From JAAYZM01 sp964510785 (GTDB lineage: Bacteria > Actinomycetota > Actinomycetes > Actinomycetales > Cellulomonadaceae), in assembly GCA_964510785.1 (NCBI GenBank), contig CAZECM010000002.1, forward strand, positions 65,650-129,649: DNA of 64,000 bases. The letters are read 5' to 3'. Under the pieces are notes generated by a model that worked only from the letters and a program-made list of their open reading frames with translations, was not told the origin of the DNA and made no database searches. Positions 32,695 through 42,311 of this stretch are shown piece by piece. A program made the translations under genes and the position numbers. Position 1 is the first letter of the stretch. Each line of letters opens with the position of its first letter.

Positions 32695-33888
32695 GTGACT
32701 CCCGACGAGCAGGTGGACCGCCCACGCCGCGCCACGCTGCTGATCGACTCCGCGCTCGCCGCGGCGTTCTTCGCGATCACGCTCTTCGCCGACGGCGTGC
32801 TGTTCGCCACCACGAACGTCGACCCCGTCGTCTCGTTCTTCCTGTGCGCGCCTCTCGCCCTGCGACGCACCCACCCCGTGCCCTCCGTGGTCGCGGTGTA
32901 CGTCGCCGGGCTCTTCCAGCTCCTGCAGGGCTACCACTCGATCAGCGCGGCGAGCTTCGCGATCATCGGCTCCCTGTACTCGGTCACGGCGTTCGGGCCG
33001 CGCTGGGCGAGCCGCACCGCGCTCGGCGCGGGGATGGTCGGCGCCGTGCTGCTCGGCTTCAGCCTCACGGCCGACGGCGGCCTCCGGGTCGCCGTCATCG
33101 TCCTGCTCATCATGTTCCCGGTGCTCCTCGCCACGTGGGCGGCCGGCATGCTGCGGGGCACGCGCCACGACGCCCGCGCGGCCCGCGAGGAACGGCTCAC
33201 ACGCCTCGCCGTCGAGCGCGAGCAAGAGCTGCGGCTCGCGGCCCAGGCCGAGCGCGCCCGTATCGCCCGGGAGATGCACGACATCGTGGCCCACTCCCTG
33301 ACCGTCATGATCGCCCAGGCCGACGGCGGTCGGTACGCGGGCGCGACCGAGCCCGCCGCCGCGACGCACGCCCTCGAGACCATCGCCGAGACGGGCCGCG
33401 CGGCGCTCGCCGACATGCGCCGCCTCCTCGGCGTGCTGCGGGAGGACGACGACGAGTCCGCGGGCTCGCCCGGCACCCTCGCCCCCCAGCCCGCGAGCGG
33501 CGACCTCGAGGCGCTCGTCGAGCAGGTGCGCGCGAGCGGGCTGCGCGTCTCGCTCGTGCGCATGGGCACGCCCCGCACCCTGCCGCCCGGCGTGGGCCTC
33601 ACGGCGTACCGGATCTGCCAGGAGGCGCTCACCAACGTCATGAAGCACGCCGGGCCCGACCCGACCGTGACGATGCTCGTGCAGTGGAGCCCCACGGGCC
33701 TCGGGCTCGAGGTGTCCGACGACGGCCGCGGTGCCGCTGCCGCCTCCGAGGACGCGGGTCACGGGCTGCTCGGCATGCGGGAACGCGCCATGATGCTCGG
33801 GGGCACGCTCACCGCGGGCCCCCGGCCCGGCGGGGGCTACCGGGTCCGCGCCCAGCTGCCGTTGCCCGCCCCAGGAGGAACCCCGTGA
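32695..33888 (+). CDS. NarL/DesK-type sensor histidine kinase
   Basis: This kinase of 397 aa has five or so N-terminal helices (about residues 14-155), little extracellular sequence, then a coiled linker and a HisKA_3 domain with phospho-acceptor His in RIAREMHDIVAHSLTVM. The HATPase_c part is truncated-type (CQEALTNVMKHAG, VSDDGRGA, GHGLLGMRERAMMLGG). DesK/LiaS-like kinases of this form sense membrane or envelope state. The stop overlaps the regulator's GTG by 4 nt, and an ABC exporter follows, so the system probably controls that exporter. Confidence 0.93.
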   Translation: MTPDEQVDRPRRATLLIDSALAAAFFAITLFADGVLFATTNVDPVVSFFLCAPLALRRTHPVPSVVAVYVAGLFQLLQGYHSISAASFAIIGSLYSVTAFGPRWASRTALGAGMVGAVLLGFSLTADGGLRVAVIVLLIMFPVLLATWAAGMLRGTRHDARAAREERLTRLAVEREQELRLAAQAERARIAREMHDIVAHSLTVMIAQADGGRYAGATEPAAATHALETIAETGRAALADMRRLLGVLREDDDESAGSPGTLAPQPASGDLEALVEQVRASGLRVSLVRMGTPRTLPPGVGLTAYRICQEALTNVMKHAGPDPTVTMLVQWSPTGLGLEVSDDGRGAAAASEDAGHGLLGMRERAMMLGGTLTAGPRPGGGYRVRAQLPLPAPGGTP

Positions 33889-34571
33889 GCCCCATCCGTG
33901 TCGCGCTCGTCGACGACCAGAAGCTCGTTCGCGCGGGGTTCCGCATGGTCATCGACTCCCAGGCCGACCTCGAGGTCGTGATCGAGGCCGACGACGGCGA
34001 GGACGCGCTCGGCTCGATCCTGCCCGCCGCGCGCGCCGGCGAGGTCGACGTCGTCCTCATGGACATCCGCATGCCCCGCCTCGACGGGATCGCCGCGACG
34101 GGCCGCATCACGGCGGCCGGGCCCACCCCCAAGGTCATCGTGCTGACCACGTTCGACCTCGACGAGTACGTGCTCTCCGCGATCCGCGCCGGGGCGAGCG
34201 GCTTCCTGCTCAAGGACGCCCCGCCCGAGGAGATGCTCGCCGCGATCCGCACCGTGCACGACGGCGACGCCGTGATCGCGCCGTCGTCCACGCGCCGGCT
34301 CCTCGAGCACCTCGCGACGGCCCTGCCCGACCCCGAGGTGTCCTCCGAGCTCGACGCCGCGCTCGCCCAGCTCACGGACCGCGAGCGCGAGGTGCTCGTG
34401 CTCATGGCGCGCGGGCGGTCCAACCAGGAGATCGCGAGCGACCTGTTCGTGGGCGAGGCGACCGTCAAGACCCACGTGGGGCGCGTGCTGTCCAAGCTCG
34501 GGGCTCGGGACCGGGTGCAGGCCGTCGTCGTCGCCTACGACTCGGGGCTCGTGCGGCCGCACGGCGGGTAG
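33885..34571 (+). CDS. NarL/LuxR-type response regulator
   Basis: This regulator of 228 aa has receiver motifs LVDDQKLVRAGFRMV, phospho-acceptor Asp in VVLMDIRMPRLDG, Thr in VLTTFDLDEYV and Lys in FLLKDAPPEE. A LuxR helix-turn-helix follows: LTDREREVLVLMARGRSNQE, then FVGEATVKTHVGRVLSKLG. It is translated from GTG overlapping the kinase stop, with AGGAGG upstream. It is expected to activate the ABC operon starting at 34693 in response to the kinase's signal. Confidence 0.95.
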   Translation: MSPIRVALVDDQKLVRAGFRMVIDSQADLEVVIEADDGEDALGSILPAARAGEVDVVLMDIRMPRLDGIAATGRITAAGPTPKVIVLTTFDLDEYVLSAIRAGASGFLLKDAPPEEMLAAIRTVHDGDAVIAPSSTRRLLEHLATALPDPEVSSELDAALAQLTDREREVLVLMARGRSNQEIASDLFVGEATVKTHVGRVLSKLGARDRVQAVVVAYDSGLVRPHGG

Positions 34572-34653
34572 CACGCCGTCGTCGGCCCCCTCCCCCCGCG
34601 GGTGGAGAGCGAAACCCGCCTCGGGGGCGACGCGCCCGAGAGTGCCGCGCGCA

Positions 34654-34659
34654 TAGCGT
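34654..34659 (+). promoter_or_regulatory. possible -10 box of ABC exporter operon
   Basis: TAGCGT, 33 nt before the GTG at 34693, in the 121-bp gap after the response regulator gene. The ribosome-binding site GAGGAG follows. No clear -35 is seen, as expected if an activator is needed. Confidence 0.3.
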
Positions 34660-34692
34660 CGTGGACGAACTCACAACCACGAGGAGCAACAC

Positions 34693-35487
34693 GTGTCCCA
34701 GCAAGCCCCCGGCAGCCGCACGGCGCCCACCACCGCCGCCGTCCGCGCCCGCGGCCTGACCAAGGTCTACGGCGAGGGCGCCGCGGCCGTCCACGCGCTC
34801 GCGGGCGTCGACGTGGACTTCGACGCCGGCCAGTTCACCGCGATCATGGGCCCCTCGGGCTCCGGCAAGTCGACGCTCATGCACCTGCTCGCGGGGCTCG
34901 ACTCCGCGACGGACGGCACCGTGTACCTCGGCGAGACCGAGCTGACGAGGCTCGACGACGACGCGCTGGCGCTGCTGCGCCGCGAGCGCATCGGCTTCGT
35001 GTTCCAGTCCTTCAACCTGCTGCCGATGTTCACCGCGGAGCAGAACATCACGCTGCCCCTCGAGCTCGCGGGCACCGCGGCGGACCCGGGCTGGTTCGAC
35101 ACGCTCGTCGACACCCTCGCGCTGCGCGAGCGGCTCACGCACCGTCCCGGGGAGCTCTCGGGCGGGCAGCAGCAACGCGTCGCGATCGCGCGCGCGCTCA
35201 TCGCCCGCCCCGACGTCGTGTTCGCCGACGAGCCCACGGGCAACCTCGACTCGCGCTCCGGTGCCGAGGTGCTGAGCTTCCTGCGCCGCTCCGTGCGCGA
35301 GCTGGGTCGCACCGTCATCATGGTCACGCACGATCCCACCGCGGCCGCGTACGCCGACCGCGTGGTGCTGCTCGCCGACGGCCGCATCGCGGGCATGATC
35401 GACGAGCCGACGCCCGAGTCCGTGCTCGCGGGGCTCGACGCCCTGCGCACGCTCGAGGCGCCCGTCGCCGGCAGGGTGGCCGGCTGA
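34693..35487 (+). CDS. MacB/LolD-type ABC ATP-binding protein
   Basis: This ATPase of 264 aa works with the FtsX-type permease encoded next. It has Walker A GPSGSGKSTLMHLLAGLD, Q-loop FVFQSFNLLPMFTAEQN, signature LSGGQQQRVAIARALI, Walker B VVFADEPTGNLDSRSG and H-loop MVTHDPTAAAYADRVV. These features define the mechanotransmission (type VII) ABC class, used for export or envelope stress such as antimicrobial-peptide resistance. The GTG start has GAGGAG 8 nt upstream. It overlaps the permease ATG by one base (TGATG). Confidence 0.94.
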   Translation: MSQQAPGSRTAPTTAAVRARGLTKVYGEGAAAVHALAGVDVDFDAGQFTAIMGPSGSGKSTLMHLLAGLDSATDGTVYLGETELTRLDDDALALLRRERIGFVFQSFNLLPMFTAEQNITLPLELAGTAADPGWFDTLVDTLALRERLTHRPGELSGGQQQRVAIARALIARPDVVFADEPTGNLDSRSGAEVLSFLRRSVRELGRTVIMVTHDPTAAAYADRVVLLADGRIAGMIDEPTPESVLAGLDALRTLEAPVAGRVAG

Positions 35488-38066
35488 TGCGCGGTTTCGT
35501 CCTCTCCCAGCTCCGCCGGGGCGGGGGGCGGCTCGTCGCCGCCGGCATCGCGATCGCCCTCGGCTCCGCCTTCGTCGCGGCAGCCCTGCTCGGTTCCGCG
35601 ATCGTCAAGACCACCGCCTACAACTCCGTGTCCGCGAGCTACGCGAAGGCCGACCTCGTGGTCGAGCCCACCGAGACCGCGTTCACGGCGGAACAGCTCG
35701 AGGCCCTCGCGGCCACGCCCGGCGTCGAGGCCGTCTCCCCCGTCATGGGCCTCAGCTTCATCGTGACGGTCGGCTCCCACTCCGACTACGTGTGGGCCGC
35801 CACGGCCGCCACGGACCCGCGGCTCGAGCCGGCCACCGTCTCGGAAGGGCGCCTGCCCGCGTCCGCGGACGAGATCGCCATCAGTGCCGATACCGCCGAG
35901 CGGATCGGTGCGCGCGTCGGGAGCGAGGTGGTGCTCGACACCCGCGAGGGCAGCTCGGATCTCGGCGACGAGAGCGGCGAGGTCGTGGCCTCGGACCCGT
36001 TCACCGCGACGGTCACGGTGGTCGGCACGCTCACGGACCCCGCCGGCTTCAACTACGACTCGCCGACGGCGATCCTCGTCGAGGAGCTCGCCACCCCCCT
36101 CGCCGAGGGCCAGCAGCTCACGCTCGACTCGTACCGCGCGCTCGTGCTGCTCGAGCCCGGGGCGGGTGTGGCCCAGGTCCGCGACGCCATCGGCGCCGAT
36201 CCAGCGCTCGCGCTCGTGCGCACCTCGACCGTCGAGGAGACCGCCCACGTGGCCGTCATGCAGTTCGCGGGCGAGACGGACATCCTCACGGGGTTCGTCC
36301 TCACCTTCGCCGGGATCGCCCTGGTGGTCGCGGCGATCGTCATCTCGAACACCTTCCAGGTGCTCGTGGCCCAGCGCGCCCAGCTGCTCGCACTGCTGCG
36401 CTGCGTGGGTGCCACCCGCCGCCAGGTGCGCCGCTCGGTGCTCGTCGAGGCGTCCGTCGTCGGCCTCGTGTCGTCCGCCGTCGGGCTCGGGCTCGGCGTG
36501 CTGCTCGCCCAGGTGGCGCTGTGGATCGTGCCGGCGCTCGACCTCGCGGTCCCCGTGCCGACCACGGTCGTGCTGACCCCCGCCGTCGTCGCCTGGCCCG
36601 TCCTCACCGGGACTCTCGTCACCGTGCTCGCCGCCCTGACACCGGCCCGCATCGCGACCCGGGTCGCCCCGCTCGCCGCGCTGCGCCCCCTCGAGCTCAC
36701 CCCGGTGCGCAAGAGCGGCGTGGTGCGGCTCGTGCTGGCCCTGCTCGGGCTCGTCATCGGCGGTGCTCTCCTCGCCTTCGTCACGGTGCTCTCGATCAAC
36801 ACCGAGATGCACGACCCGACGATGTTCGTGCTCGTGGGGGTGTTCGGGGGCGCCCTCTCGTTCACCGGCATCCTCATCGGCGCCGTGTACTTCGTGCCGG
36901 CGCTCGCCCGCGGGCTGGGGCGGCTCGCGGCACGGTTCGGTGGGGTGCCCGGCAAGATCGCGGCGGCCAACTCCGTGCGCAACCCGCGCCGGACCACCGC
37001 CACCGCGTCCGCGCTGCTCATCGGCGCGACGCTCGTGACGATGATGGCGACCGGCGCCGCGACGGCCCGTGGCTCGCTCACGGTGCTGCTCGACGAGAAC
37101 TACCCGATCGACATCGCGGTGCACGCGCCGTGGTCGGCCACCGCGAACATCGGATCCCTGAGCGCGGCGCAGATCGCCGCCGTGAACCAGGCGGCGGGGG
37201 TTGCGAGCAGCGCGGAGATCGCGGCGGTCGGCGTCGCGGCCACCGTCGGCACGGACGAGTACGTCGACATCGTCGCGTACACCGCGTCCCAGGCCGAGCT
37301 CGACCGCGTGGTGCGGAGCGAGAGCTCTCCGCTCGTCGACCCGGGCCAGGTCGCGGTCCCGCGCTGGTTCGACGCGGAAGAGGGCACCACGGTGACCGTG
37401 ACGCAGGGCGCGACCTCGCTCGAGCTCGAGGCACGGCCGAGCACCAACGGGGACCTCTGGCTGGCCGAGGAGGACTTCGCAGCGCTCGGCGGCGACGCGG
37501 TGACGGCGTCGATGTGGCTCGCGCTCGAGCCTGGCGCCGATCCCCTCGGCGTCGCGAACTCGCTGCGCGACACCTTCACGGAGCTGTCCTCGACGGTGGG
37601 CGACCCTCCCGCAGGGATCTCCGGAGCCGCCGTGGAACGGGCCGGCTACGAGCAGGTCATCGACACGATGCTCTCGATCATCGTCGGGCTGCTCGGCGTG
37701 GCCGTGATCATCGCGCTCGTGGGCGTCGCGAACACGCTCTCGCTCTCCGTGCTCGAGCGGCGACGGGAGTCCGCGACCCTGCGGGCGATCGGGCTGCGGC
37801 GCGGGCAGCTGCGCCAGATGCTCGCGATCGAAGGGGTGATCATCGCGCTCGTCGGCGCCGTGCTGGGGGCGGCGCTGGGGCTCGCGTACGGCTGGGCGGG
37901 CTCGGCCCTGCTTCTCGGTTCCTCGGGCGGGCTGACGCTCGTCATCCCGTGGCGCGACCTGGCCCTGGTGCTGGCCGTGGCGGTGGCGGCGGGCCTCCTC
38001 GCGAGCGTCCTGCCGTCCCGCACCGCGACCCGCACACCCCCGGTCGCCGCTCTCACCGTGGACTGA
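35487..38066 (+). CDS. FtsX-like ABC permease (duplicated MacB-type)
   Basis: This large membrane protein has 859 aa and two FtsX domains. Helix 1 is about residues 14-37; periplasmic/extracellular MacB-core regions lie at about 40-255 and 530-720. The FtsX bundles are near 262-400 (FVLTFAGIALVVAAIVISNT, RCVGATRRQVRRSVLVEA) and 735-850 (IVGLLGVAVIIALVGVANTL, AIGLRRGQLRQMLAIEGV). The duplicated basic loop VGATRRQ / IGLRRGQ is the coupling motif for the ATPase. Coupled by TGATG to the ATPase and placed after a NarL-type two-component system, it is likely an envelope-stress or drug-responsive exporter. Confidence 0.92.
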   Translation: MRGFVLSQLRRGGGRLVAAGIAIALGSAFVAAALLGSAIVKTTAYNSVSASYAKADLVVEPTETAFTAEQLEALAATPGVEAVSPVMGLSFIVTVGSHSDYVWAATAATDPRLEPATVSEGRLPASADEIAISADTAERIGARVGSEVVLDTREGSSDLGDESGEVVASDPFTATVTVVGTLTDPAGFNYDSPTAILVEELATPLAEGQQLTLDSYRALVLLEPGAGVAQVRDAIGADPALALVRTSTVEETAHVAVMQFAGETDILTGFVLTFAGIALVVAAIVISNTFQVLVAQRAQLLALLRCVGATRRQVRRSVLVEASVVGLVSSAVGLGLGVLLAQVALWIVPALDLAVPVPTTVVLTPAVVAWPVLTGTLVTVLAALTPARIATRVAPLAALRPLELTPVRKSGVVRLVLALLGLVIGGALLAFVTVLSINTEMHDPTMFVLVGVFGGALSFTGILIGAVYFVPALARGLGRLAARFGGVPGKIAAANSVRNPRRTTATASALLIGATLVTMMATGAATARGSLTVLLDENYPIDIAVHAPWSATANIGSLSAAQIAAVNQAAGVASSAEIAAVGVAATVGTDEYVDIVAYTASQAELDRVVRSESSPLVDPGQVAVPRWFDAEEGTTVTVTQGATSLELEARPSTNGDLWLAEEDFAALGGDAVTASMWLALEPGADPLGVANSLRDTFTELSSTVGDPPAGISGAAVERAGYEQVIDTMLSIIVGLLGVAVIIALVGVANTLSLSVLERRRESATLRAIGLRRGQLRQMLAIEGVIIALVGAVLGAALGLAYGWAGSALLLGSSGGLTLVIPWRDLALVLAVAVAAGLLASVLPSRTATRTPPVAALTVD

Positions 38067-38142
38067 CCCTCTCGCGGGGTGGTGGCACCGCGTCATCCAC
38101 AGGCCTGGGGCCGGCGTCCGACCTGGGCGCCGGCCCTCGGTC

Positions 38143-41100
38143 ATGCTCTGCGGCGTGCGAGTGAGCCTCTCCCCCGGTACCGGCCTGCCCGAGCTCGACC
38201 TCGAGCTCGCCGTCGGCGTCACCCTGGGCTCGCTGCGCACCCATCTCGCCGAGGTGACGGGCTGCCCCGCCGCCCGCACGGCACCGCTCGCGGTGGGCCG
38301 GCTCGTGCTCGACGAGTCGCACCGCACCGGGACGTTCCCGCTCGTCGCGGGGGCGCGGCTGCGCGTGGGTCCTGGGGGTAGGGATACCGCCGGGGCAGCC
38401 GACGACGGCGCCTTTGCGGCGGTGCGCGCTCCCCGGCACCTCGCCGTCGTGCACGGGCCCGACGCCGGAGCACTGTGGCCGGTGGGTACGCGGGTCGCCG
38501 TCGGGCGCGCTCCTGGGGGCGGCGCGGCGGGTGAACGCGGTGCGGTGGGTGAACGCGGCGCGGCAAGCACACGCGGCGCGGCGAGCGCGCGCAGCGGGCG
38601 GAGCTCCCCGCCTGGTGGCCTCGACCTCACCGACCCGCTCGTCTCGCTCGACCACCTCGAGGTGCGCGTCGCGGCGGGTCGCGTCTGGGTGCGCGACTCG
38701 GGCTCCGTGAACGGCACCCGCCGCTCCCGGTCCTGGTCGCACCACCGCGTCGGCGGCGTGGTGCCGCGGTGGTGGACCCGCTGGCGGGACGGCGACCGGG
38801 TGATGCTCGGGCTCACGGTTCTCGAGCTGCGGACGGCCGCGGGCACCTCTCGCCCGGCGCGCTCGCGGGGGCACAAGGCGCTGCTGGGGATGACAGCACT
38901 CGCCCCGGCCGTCGGCTCGCTCGCCCTCGTAGCCGGTACCGGCAACCCGGCCCTGCTCGCGCTCGGCCTGGCCGGCCCCGCCCTCGCGGCCGCCCTCCTG
39001 AACCGTCCCACCCCACCAGACCCCCCGCCCCCCGTCCCACCCTCCGCCGAGGTAGTGAGGATTCCCCGAGGTAGTGACTCCGCAATCACTGATTCGGGGA
39101 TTCCTCACTACCTCACGGGGCCGGGCGGGCGGGAACCGGGCGGGCGGGGTGGGGGCGGCGGGGCTGGGGTTGACGCGTGCGGGCTGACGGCGGAGGTGGC
39201 GCGGGCCGTCCTCACCCGGGAGGTGGCCGAGCCGAGCGGCGCGCTCGACGCGCTCGCACCGGCCGGGGTGCTCGCCGTCTGCGGCCCCGACGCCGCCCGG
39301 GTCGCCGCGACGCTGATCCTCGCCGCCCAGCCCGGGCAGGTGGAGGTCCGAGGGCACGGCGCACCCCGGTGGGGTTGGACCCGATGGCTCGCCGACGGTC
39401 GGGACGGCACCGGGGACGGGACGGCCGGGCCGCACGTCGTGGTCGTCGACGGCGAGGAGGCGCAGCCGCAGTGGGGCGGGCCGGGGCGCGTGGTCGTCCT
39501 CGTCGAGCCCGAGCGCGTGCCCTCGTGGTGCACCGCGCGCCTCGACGCCGCGACGGGGGCGTGGCACGGGCCCGACGGTGAGCAGACGTGGACCGTGCGT
39601 GCCGGTTCGGTCTCCTGGGCGGAGCAGCAGGCGCGGCTCGTGGCGGGATCCCGGTGCGTCCGCGCGGTCGGGGCCGGCGGTATCCCGGAGTCGGTGACGC
39701 TCGGCGAGCTCGGGCTGCCGGGTGACGTCGGGGCGGTCAGCGCCGCGTGGGCGGTGGCTGACGGCGGGCTGCGGGCCGTGGTCGGTGCGGGGCCGGGCGG
39801 GCGGGACGCCGTCGTCGACCTCGTGCGCGAGGGGCCGCACGTGCTCGTGGCCGGCACCACCGGCTCGGGCAAGTCGGAGCTGTTGCGGGCGCTCGTCGCC
39901 TCGCTCGCGCTGCGCTACCCGCCCACCGCGCTCGCGTTCGCGCTCGTCGACTTCAAGGGCGGCGCGGGGTTCGGCGCGCTCACGGAGCTCGAGCACGTGG
40001 TGGGTTCCGTCACGGACCTCGACGCGCACGAGGCGGCCCGGGCGCTCGCCGGCCTGGGCGCCGAGCTACGCGCGCGCAAGTCGCTCCTCGCGCGCGTGGG
40101 AGTCACGGACCTGCGCGACTGGCCGAGCGGCGCACCCGTGCCGCACCCGGGGCGGCTCGTCGTGATCGTCGACGAGTTCCGTGCCCTCGCCGAGGAGCTG
40201 CCCGACCTCATGGGCGCCCTCGTGCGCGTCGCGACCCAGGGCCGTTCCCTCGGCGTGCACCTCGTGCTCGCGACGCAGCGACCGTCCGGGGTCGTGAGTG
40301 CCGAGCTGCGGGCCAACGTCGCGCTGCGGCTCGCGCTGCGGGTCACCGACGCCGCCGACTCGAGCGATGTCATCGAGGTGCCCGACGCCGCCGCGATCTC
40401 CCCCGCGATCCCCGGGCGGGCCCTGCTGCGGCGCGGGCCCGGACCGGTCGAAGAGCTGCAGGTCGCACGCGTGGGCACGGCGGGGGCGCCCGTGCGGCGT
40501 GCGGAGCCACTGGGCTTGGGTGGCTCGGGTGGCGCTGGGAGTGCGGGCGGCGCTGGGAGTGCGGGCAGCTCGGGCGGCGCTGGTGACGCCGGAGCCGCGG
40601 CGCGCTCCGGTGGGCCGGGTGACGTGGACGACGCCGACGCCGACGACGCGCTCGTCGCGACCGTGCGCGAGGCGGCGGCACGCTGGCACCCCGGTGCGGA
40701 GCGGCCCGGAGCGCCCTGGCTGCCTGCGCTGCCGGGTGAGGTCTGGCTCGACTCGCTCGAGCGCCCGGGCGAGGCGGACACAGCTCGCTCGGACGCCAGC
40801 GGCCCGGACGCCAACGGCCCGGAAGGCGCAGGTCAGGCAGAGCACGGCGTGGCCGACGGCGACCAACCCGCGAGCCGGAGCACCCGGGCGCTGGACGTCC
40901 TGCCGTTCGCGCTCGCCGACGCTCCCGAGCGGCAGTCTCGGACGGTCGCCGCGTGGGAGCCCGCCGCGGGGCACCTGCTCGTCATCGGCGGGCCCGGGTC
41001 CGGGCGGACGACGCTGCTCACGACGCTCGGGGCGGCGGCGCTCGCACGCGGCTGGACGGTCCACGCGATCGGGCTGCCCGGCTCCACCTTCGATCCGGGA

Positions 41101-42276
41101 GGGTCAGGCTCATCGAGCGGCCCGCCCGGCGGCGCCCACCCGGGGCTCGGCACGGTGTGCGGACCCGACGACCCGCGACGTCTCGGGCGCCTCGTCACCC
41201 TGTTGCGCGACGTGCCACCGCGCACCCTCGTGCTGGTCGACGGCGCCGAGGAGACCTGGCGCGCGCTCGAGACGGTCGCACGGGGGGCGGGCGCCGAGCG
41301 GTTCGGCGAGCTGCTGCGTTCGCGCACCGTGGGGGTCGCGCTCTCCGCCTCCCGCGCGACGGGCCCGTGGGCCGCCCACGCGGTCGCGCGCGTGGTGCTC
41401 CCCGTCGGGGACGCCATCGCCGAGGACATGGCCGGAGTCCCGCGAGGGCTGTGCGGCGCACGGCGCGGTCCCGGCCGGGCCATCTGGTTGCCGCCACGTG
41501 CGGACCCGCTCGTGTGCCAGGTGGCCCGCGTCGAAGGCACGGGAGCGGCGGCCCGCTTCCCGCCGTCGGCCACCACCCCGGCACCGCCGCGACCGCCCCT
41601 GCGCCTCGCGCCCCTCCCGCTCACCGCACCGCGCTCGCCCGGAGCGGGAAGCCGACGCCGAGGGCTCGCGATCGGCGTGGGGGGCGACGAGGGACGCACG
41701 GTGGCGATCGCGGCGGACGGCGGCGTGCTCGTGGTGGGCTCGCCGGGTTCTGGTCGGAGCACCGCGCTCGCACACCTCGCGCTCGGAGCGGCCCGCAGCG
41801 GCCGGTCGCTCGTCACCGTCACGCAGGATGCCGCGCTGCACGCCGCAGGTGCCGCGTCGGGCCCGGTGTGCGGGTTCGCGCGGCCGGAGGTGCTCGAGCT
41901 GCTGCGGGGAGCCGAGCCCCGGGAGGCCGTCGTCGTCGTCGACGATCTCGAGCAGCTCACGCGGCTCGTGCCGGAGGCCGCCGATGCGCTCGACTCCTTC
42001 GTCGACGACGGCGGGCGCCTGCTCGCGAGCCTCACGCTCGACGGCGCGCTCGGTGCCTACCGCGGCGCCGTCGCGACGCTGCGTGCCCGGCGCCACGGCC
42101 TCGTGCTCGCCCCGCACCACCCCGGGAGCGGCGAGGTGTTCGGGACGCCGCTCGACTGGGAGGTGGACCCCGCGCGGCCCGGTCACCCCGGTCGCGGCGT
42201 GGTGCAGCAAGGCTCGCGGCTCACGGCCGTGCAGGTGTTCGCGCCCGACGACGGGACCACCGCGGCCGGGAGCTGA
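38143..42276 (+). CDS. FHA/FtsK-SpoIIIE domain protein with three P-loops (EssC-like)
   Basis: This is a 1377-aa protein. The N-terminal ~90 residues are ubiquitin-like or structural (VGVTLGSLRTHLAEVTG). Residues about 100-235 form an FHA domain ending DSGSVNGTRRSRSW. Two helices lie near 248-290, and a Pro/Gly-rich linker carries an inserted palindromic repeat (residues about 303-324). The first FtsK domain (about 545-790) has Walker A VAGTTGSGKSELLRAL and Walker B VVIVDEFRALAEELP plus VLATQRPSG. A second P-loop (GGPGSGRTTLL, about 946) and a third (VGSPGSGRSTALAHL, about 1196) are weaker. This is the layout of EssC/EccC motors, but no WXG100, EccB or EccD gene is near. Substrate and partners are unknown. 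Confidence 0.85.
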   Translation: MLCGVRVSLSPGTGLPELDLELAVGVTLGSLRTHLAEVTGCPAARTAPLAVGRLVLDESHRTGTFPLVAGARLRVGPGGRDTAGAADDGAFAAVRAPRHLAVVHGPDAGALWPVGTRVAVGRAPGGGAAGERGAVGERGAASTRGAASARSGRSSPPGGLDLTDPLVSLDHLEVRVAAGRVWVRDSGSVNGTRRSRSWSHHRVGGVVPRWWTRWRDGDRVMLGLTVLELRTAAGTSRPARSRGHKALLGMTALAPAVGSLALVAGTGNPALLALGLAGPALAAALLNRPTPPDPPPPVPPSAEVVRIPRGSDSAITDSGIPHYLTGPGGREPGGRGGGGGAGVDACGLTAEVARAVLTREVAEPSGALDALAPAGVLAVCGPDAARVAATLILAAQPGQVEVRGHGAPRWGWTRWLADGRDGTGDGTAGPHVVVVDGEEAQPQWGGPGRVVVLVEPERVPSWCTARLDAATGAWHGPDGEQTWTVRAGSVSWAEQQARLVAGSRCVRAVGAGGIPESVTLGELGLPGDVGAVSAAWAVADGGLRAVVGAGPGGRDAVVDLVREGPHVLVAGTTGSGKSELLRALVASLALRYPPTALAFALVDFKGGAGFGALTELEHVVGSVTDLDAHEAARALAGLGAELRARKSLLARVGVTDLRDWPSGAPVPHPGRLVVIVDEFRALAEELPDLMGALVRVATQGRSLGVHLVLATQRPSGVVSAELRANVALRLALRVTDAADSSDVIEVPDAAAISPAIPGRALLRRGPGPVEELQVARVGTAGAPVRRAEPLGLGGSGGAGSAGGAGSAGSSGGAGDAGAAARSGGPGDVDDADADDALVATVREAAARWHPGAERPGAPWLPALPGEVWLDSLERPGEADTARSDASGPDANGPEGAGQAEHGVADGDQPASRSTRALDVLPFALADAPERQSRTVAAWEPAAGHLLVIGGPGSGRTTLLTTLGAAALARGWTVHAIGLPGSTFDPGGSGSSSGPPGGAHPGLGTVCGPDDPRRLGRLVTLLRDVPPRTLVLVDGAEETWRALETVARGAGAERFGELLRSRTVGVALSASRATGPWAAHAVARVVLPVGDAIAEDMAGVPRGLCGARRGPGRAIWLPPRADPLVCQVARVEGTGAAARFPPSATTPAPPRPPLRLAPLPLTAPRSPGAGSRRRGLAIGVGGDEGRTVAIAADGGVLVVGSPGSGRSTALAHLALGAARSGRSLVTVTQDAALHAAGAASGPVCGFARPEVLELLRGAEPREAVVVVDDLEQLTRLVPEAADALDSFVDDGGRLLASLTLDGALGAYRGAVATLRARRHGLVLAPHHPGSGEVFGTPLDWEVDPARPGHPGRGVVQQGSRLTAVQVFAPDDGTTAAGS
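39049..39114. repeat. dispersed palindromic element, copy 1 (inside FtsK gene)
   Basis: 21-bp arms at 39049-39069 (starting GAGGTAGTGAGGATTCC) and 39094-39114 pair with one mismatch. The 24-nt centre has its own small hairpin AGTGA...TCACT. It lies in frame within the FtsK-like gene and adds about 22 residues to the linker. Nearly the same sequence is intergenic at 58222-58287. Confidence 0.8.
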
Positions 42277-42311
42277 TCCCCCGGGTGCGGGGCCGGCCCC
42301 CGGCGCGAAGG

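Noticed and set aside
34767..39089. 1440-residue minus-strand open frame across the ABC exporter
   Set aside because: It is antisense to clear ABC ATPase, FtsX and FtsK genes and has a low-complexity Arg/Gly/His-rich composition typical of GC-rich shadow frames.
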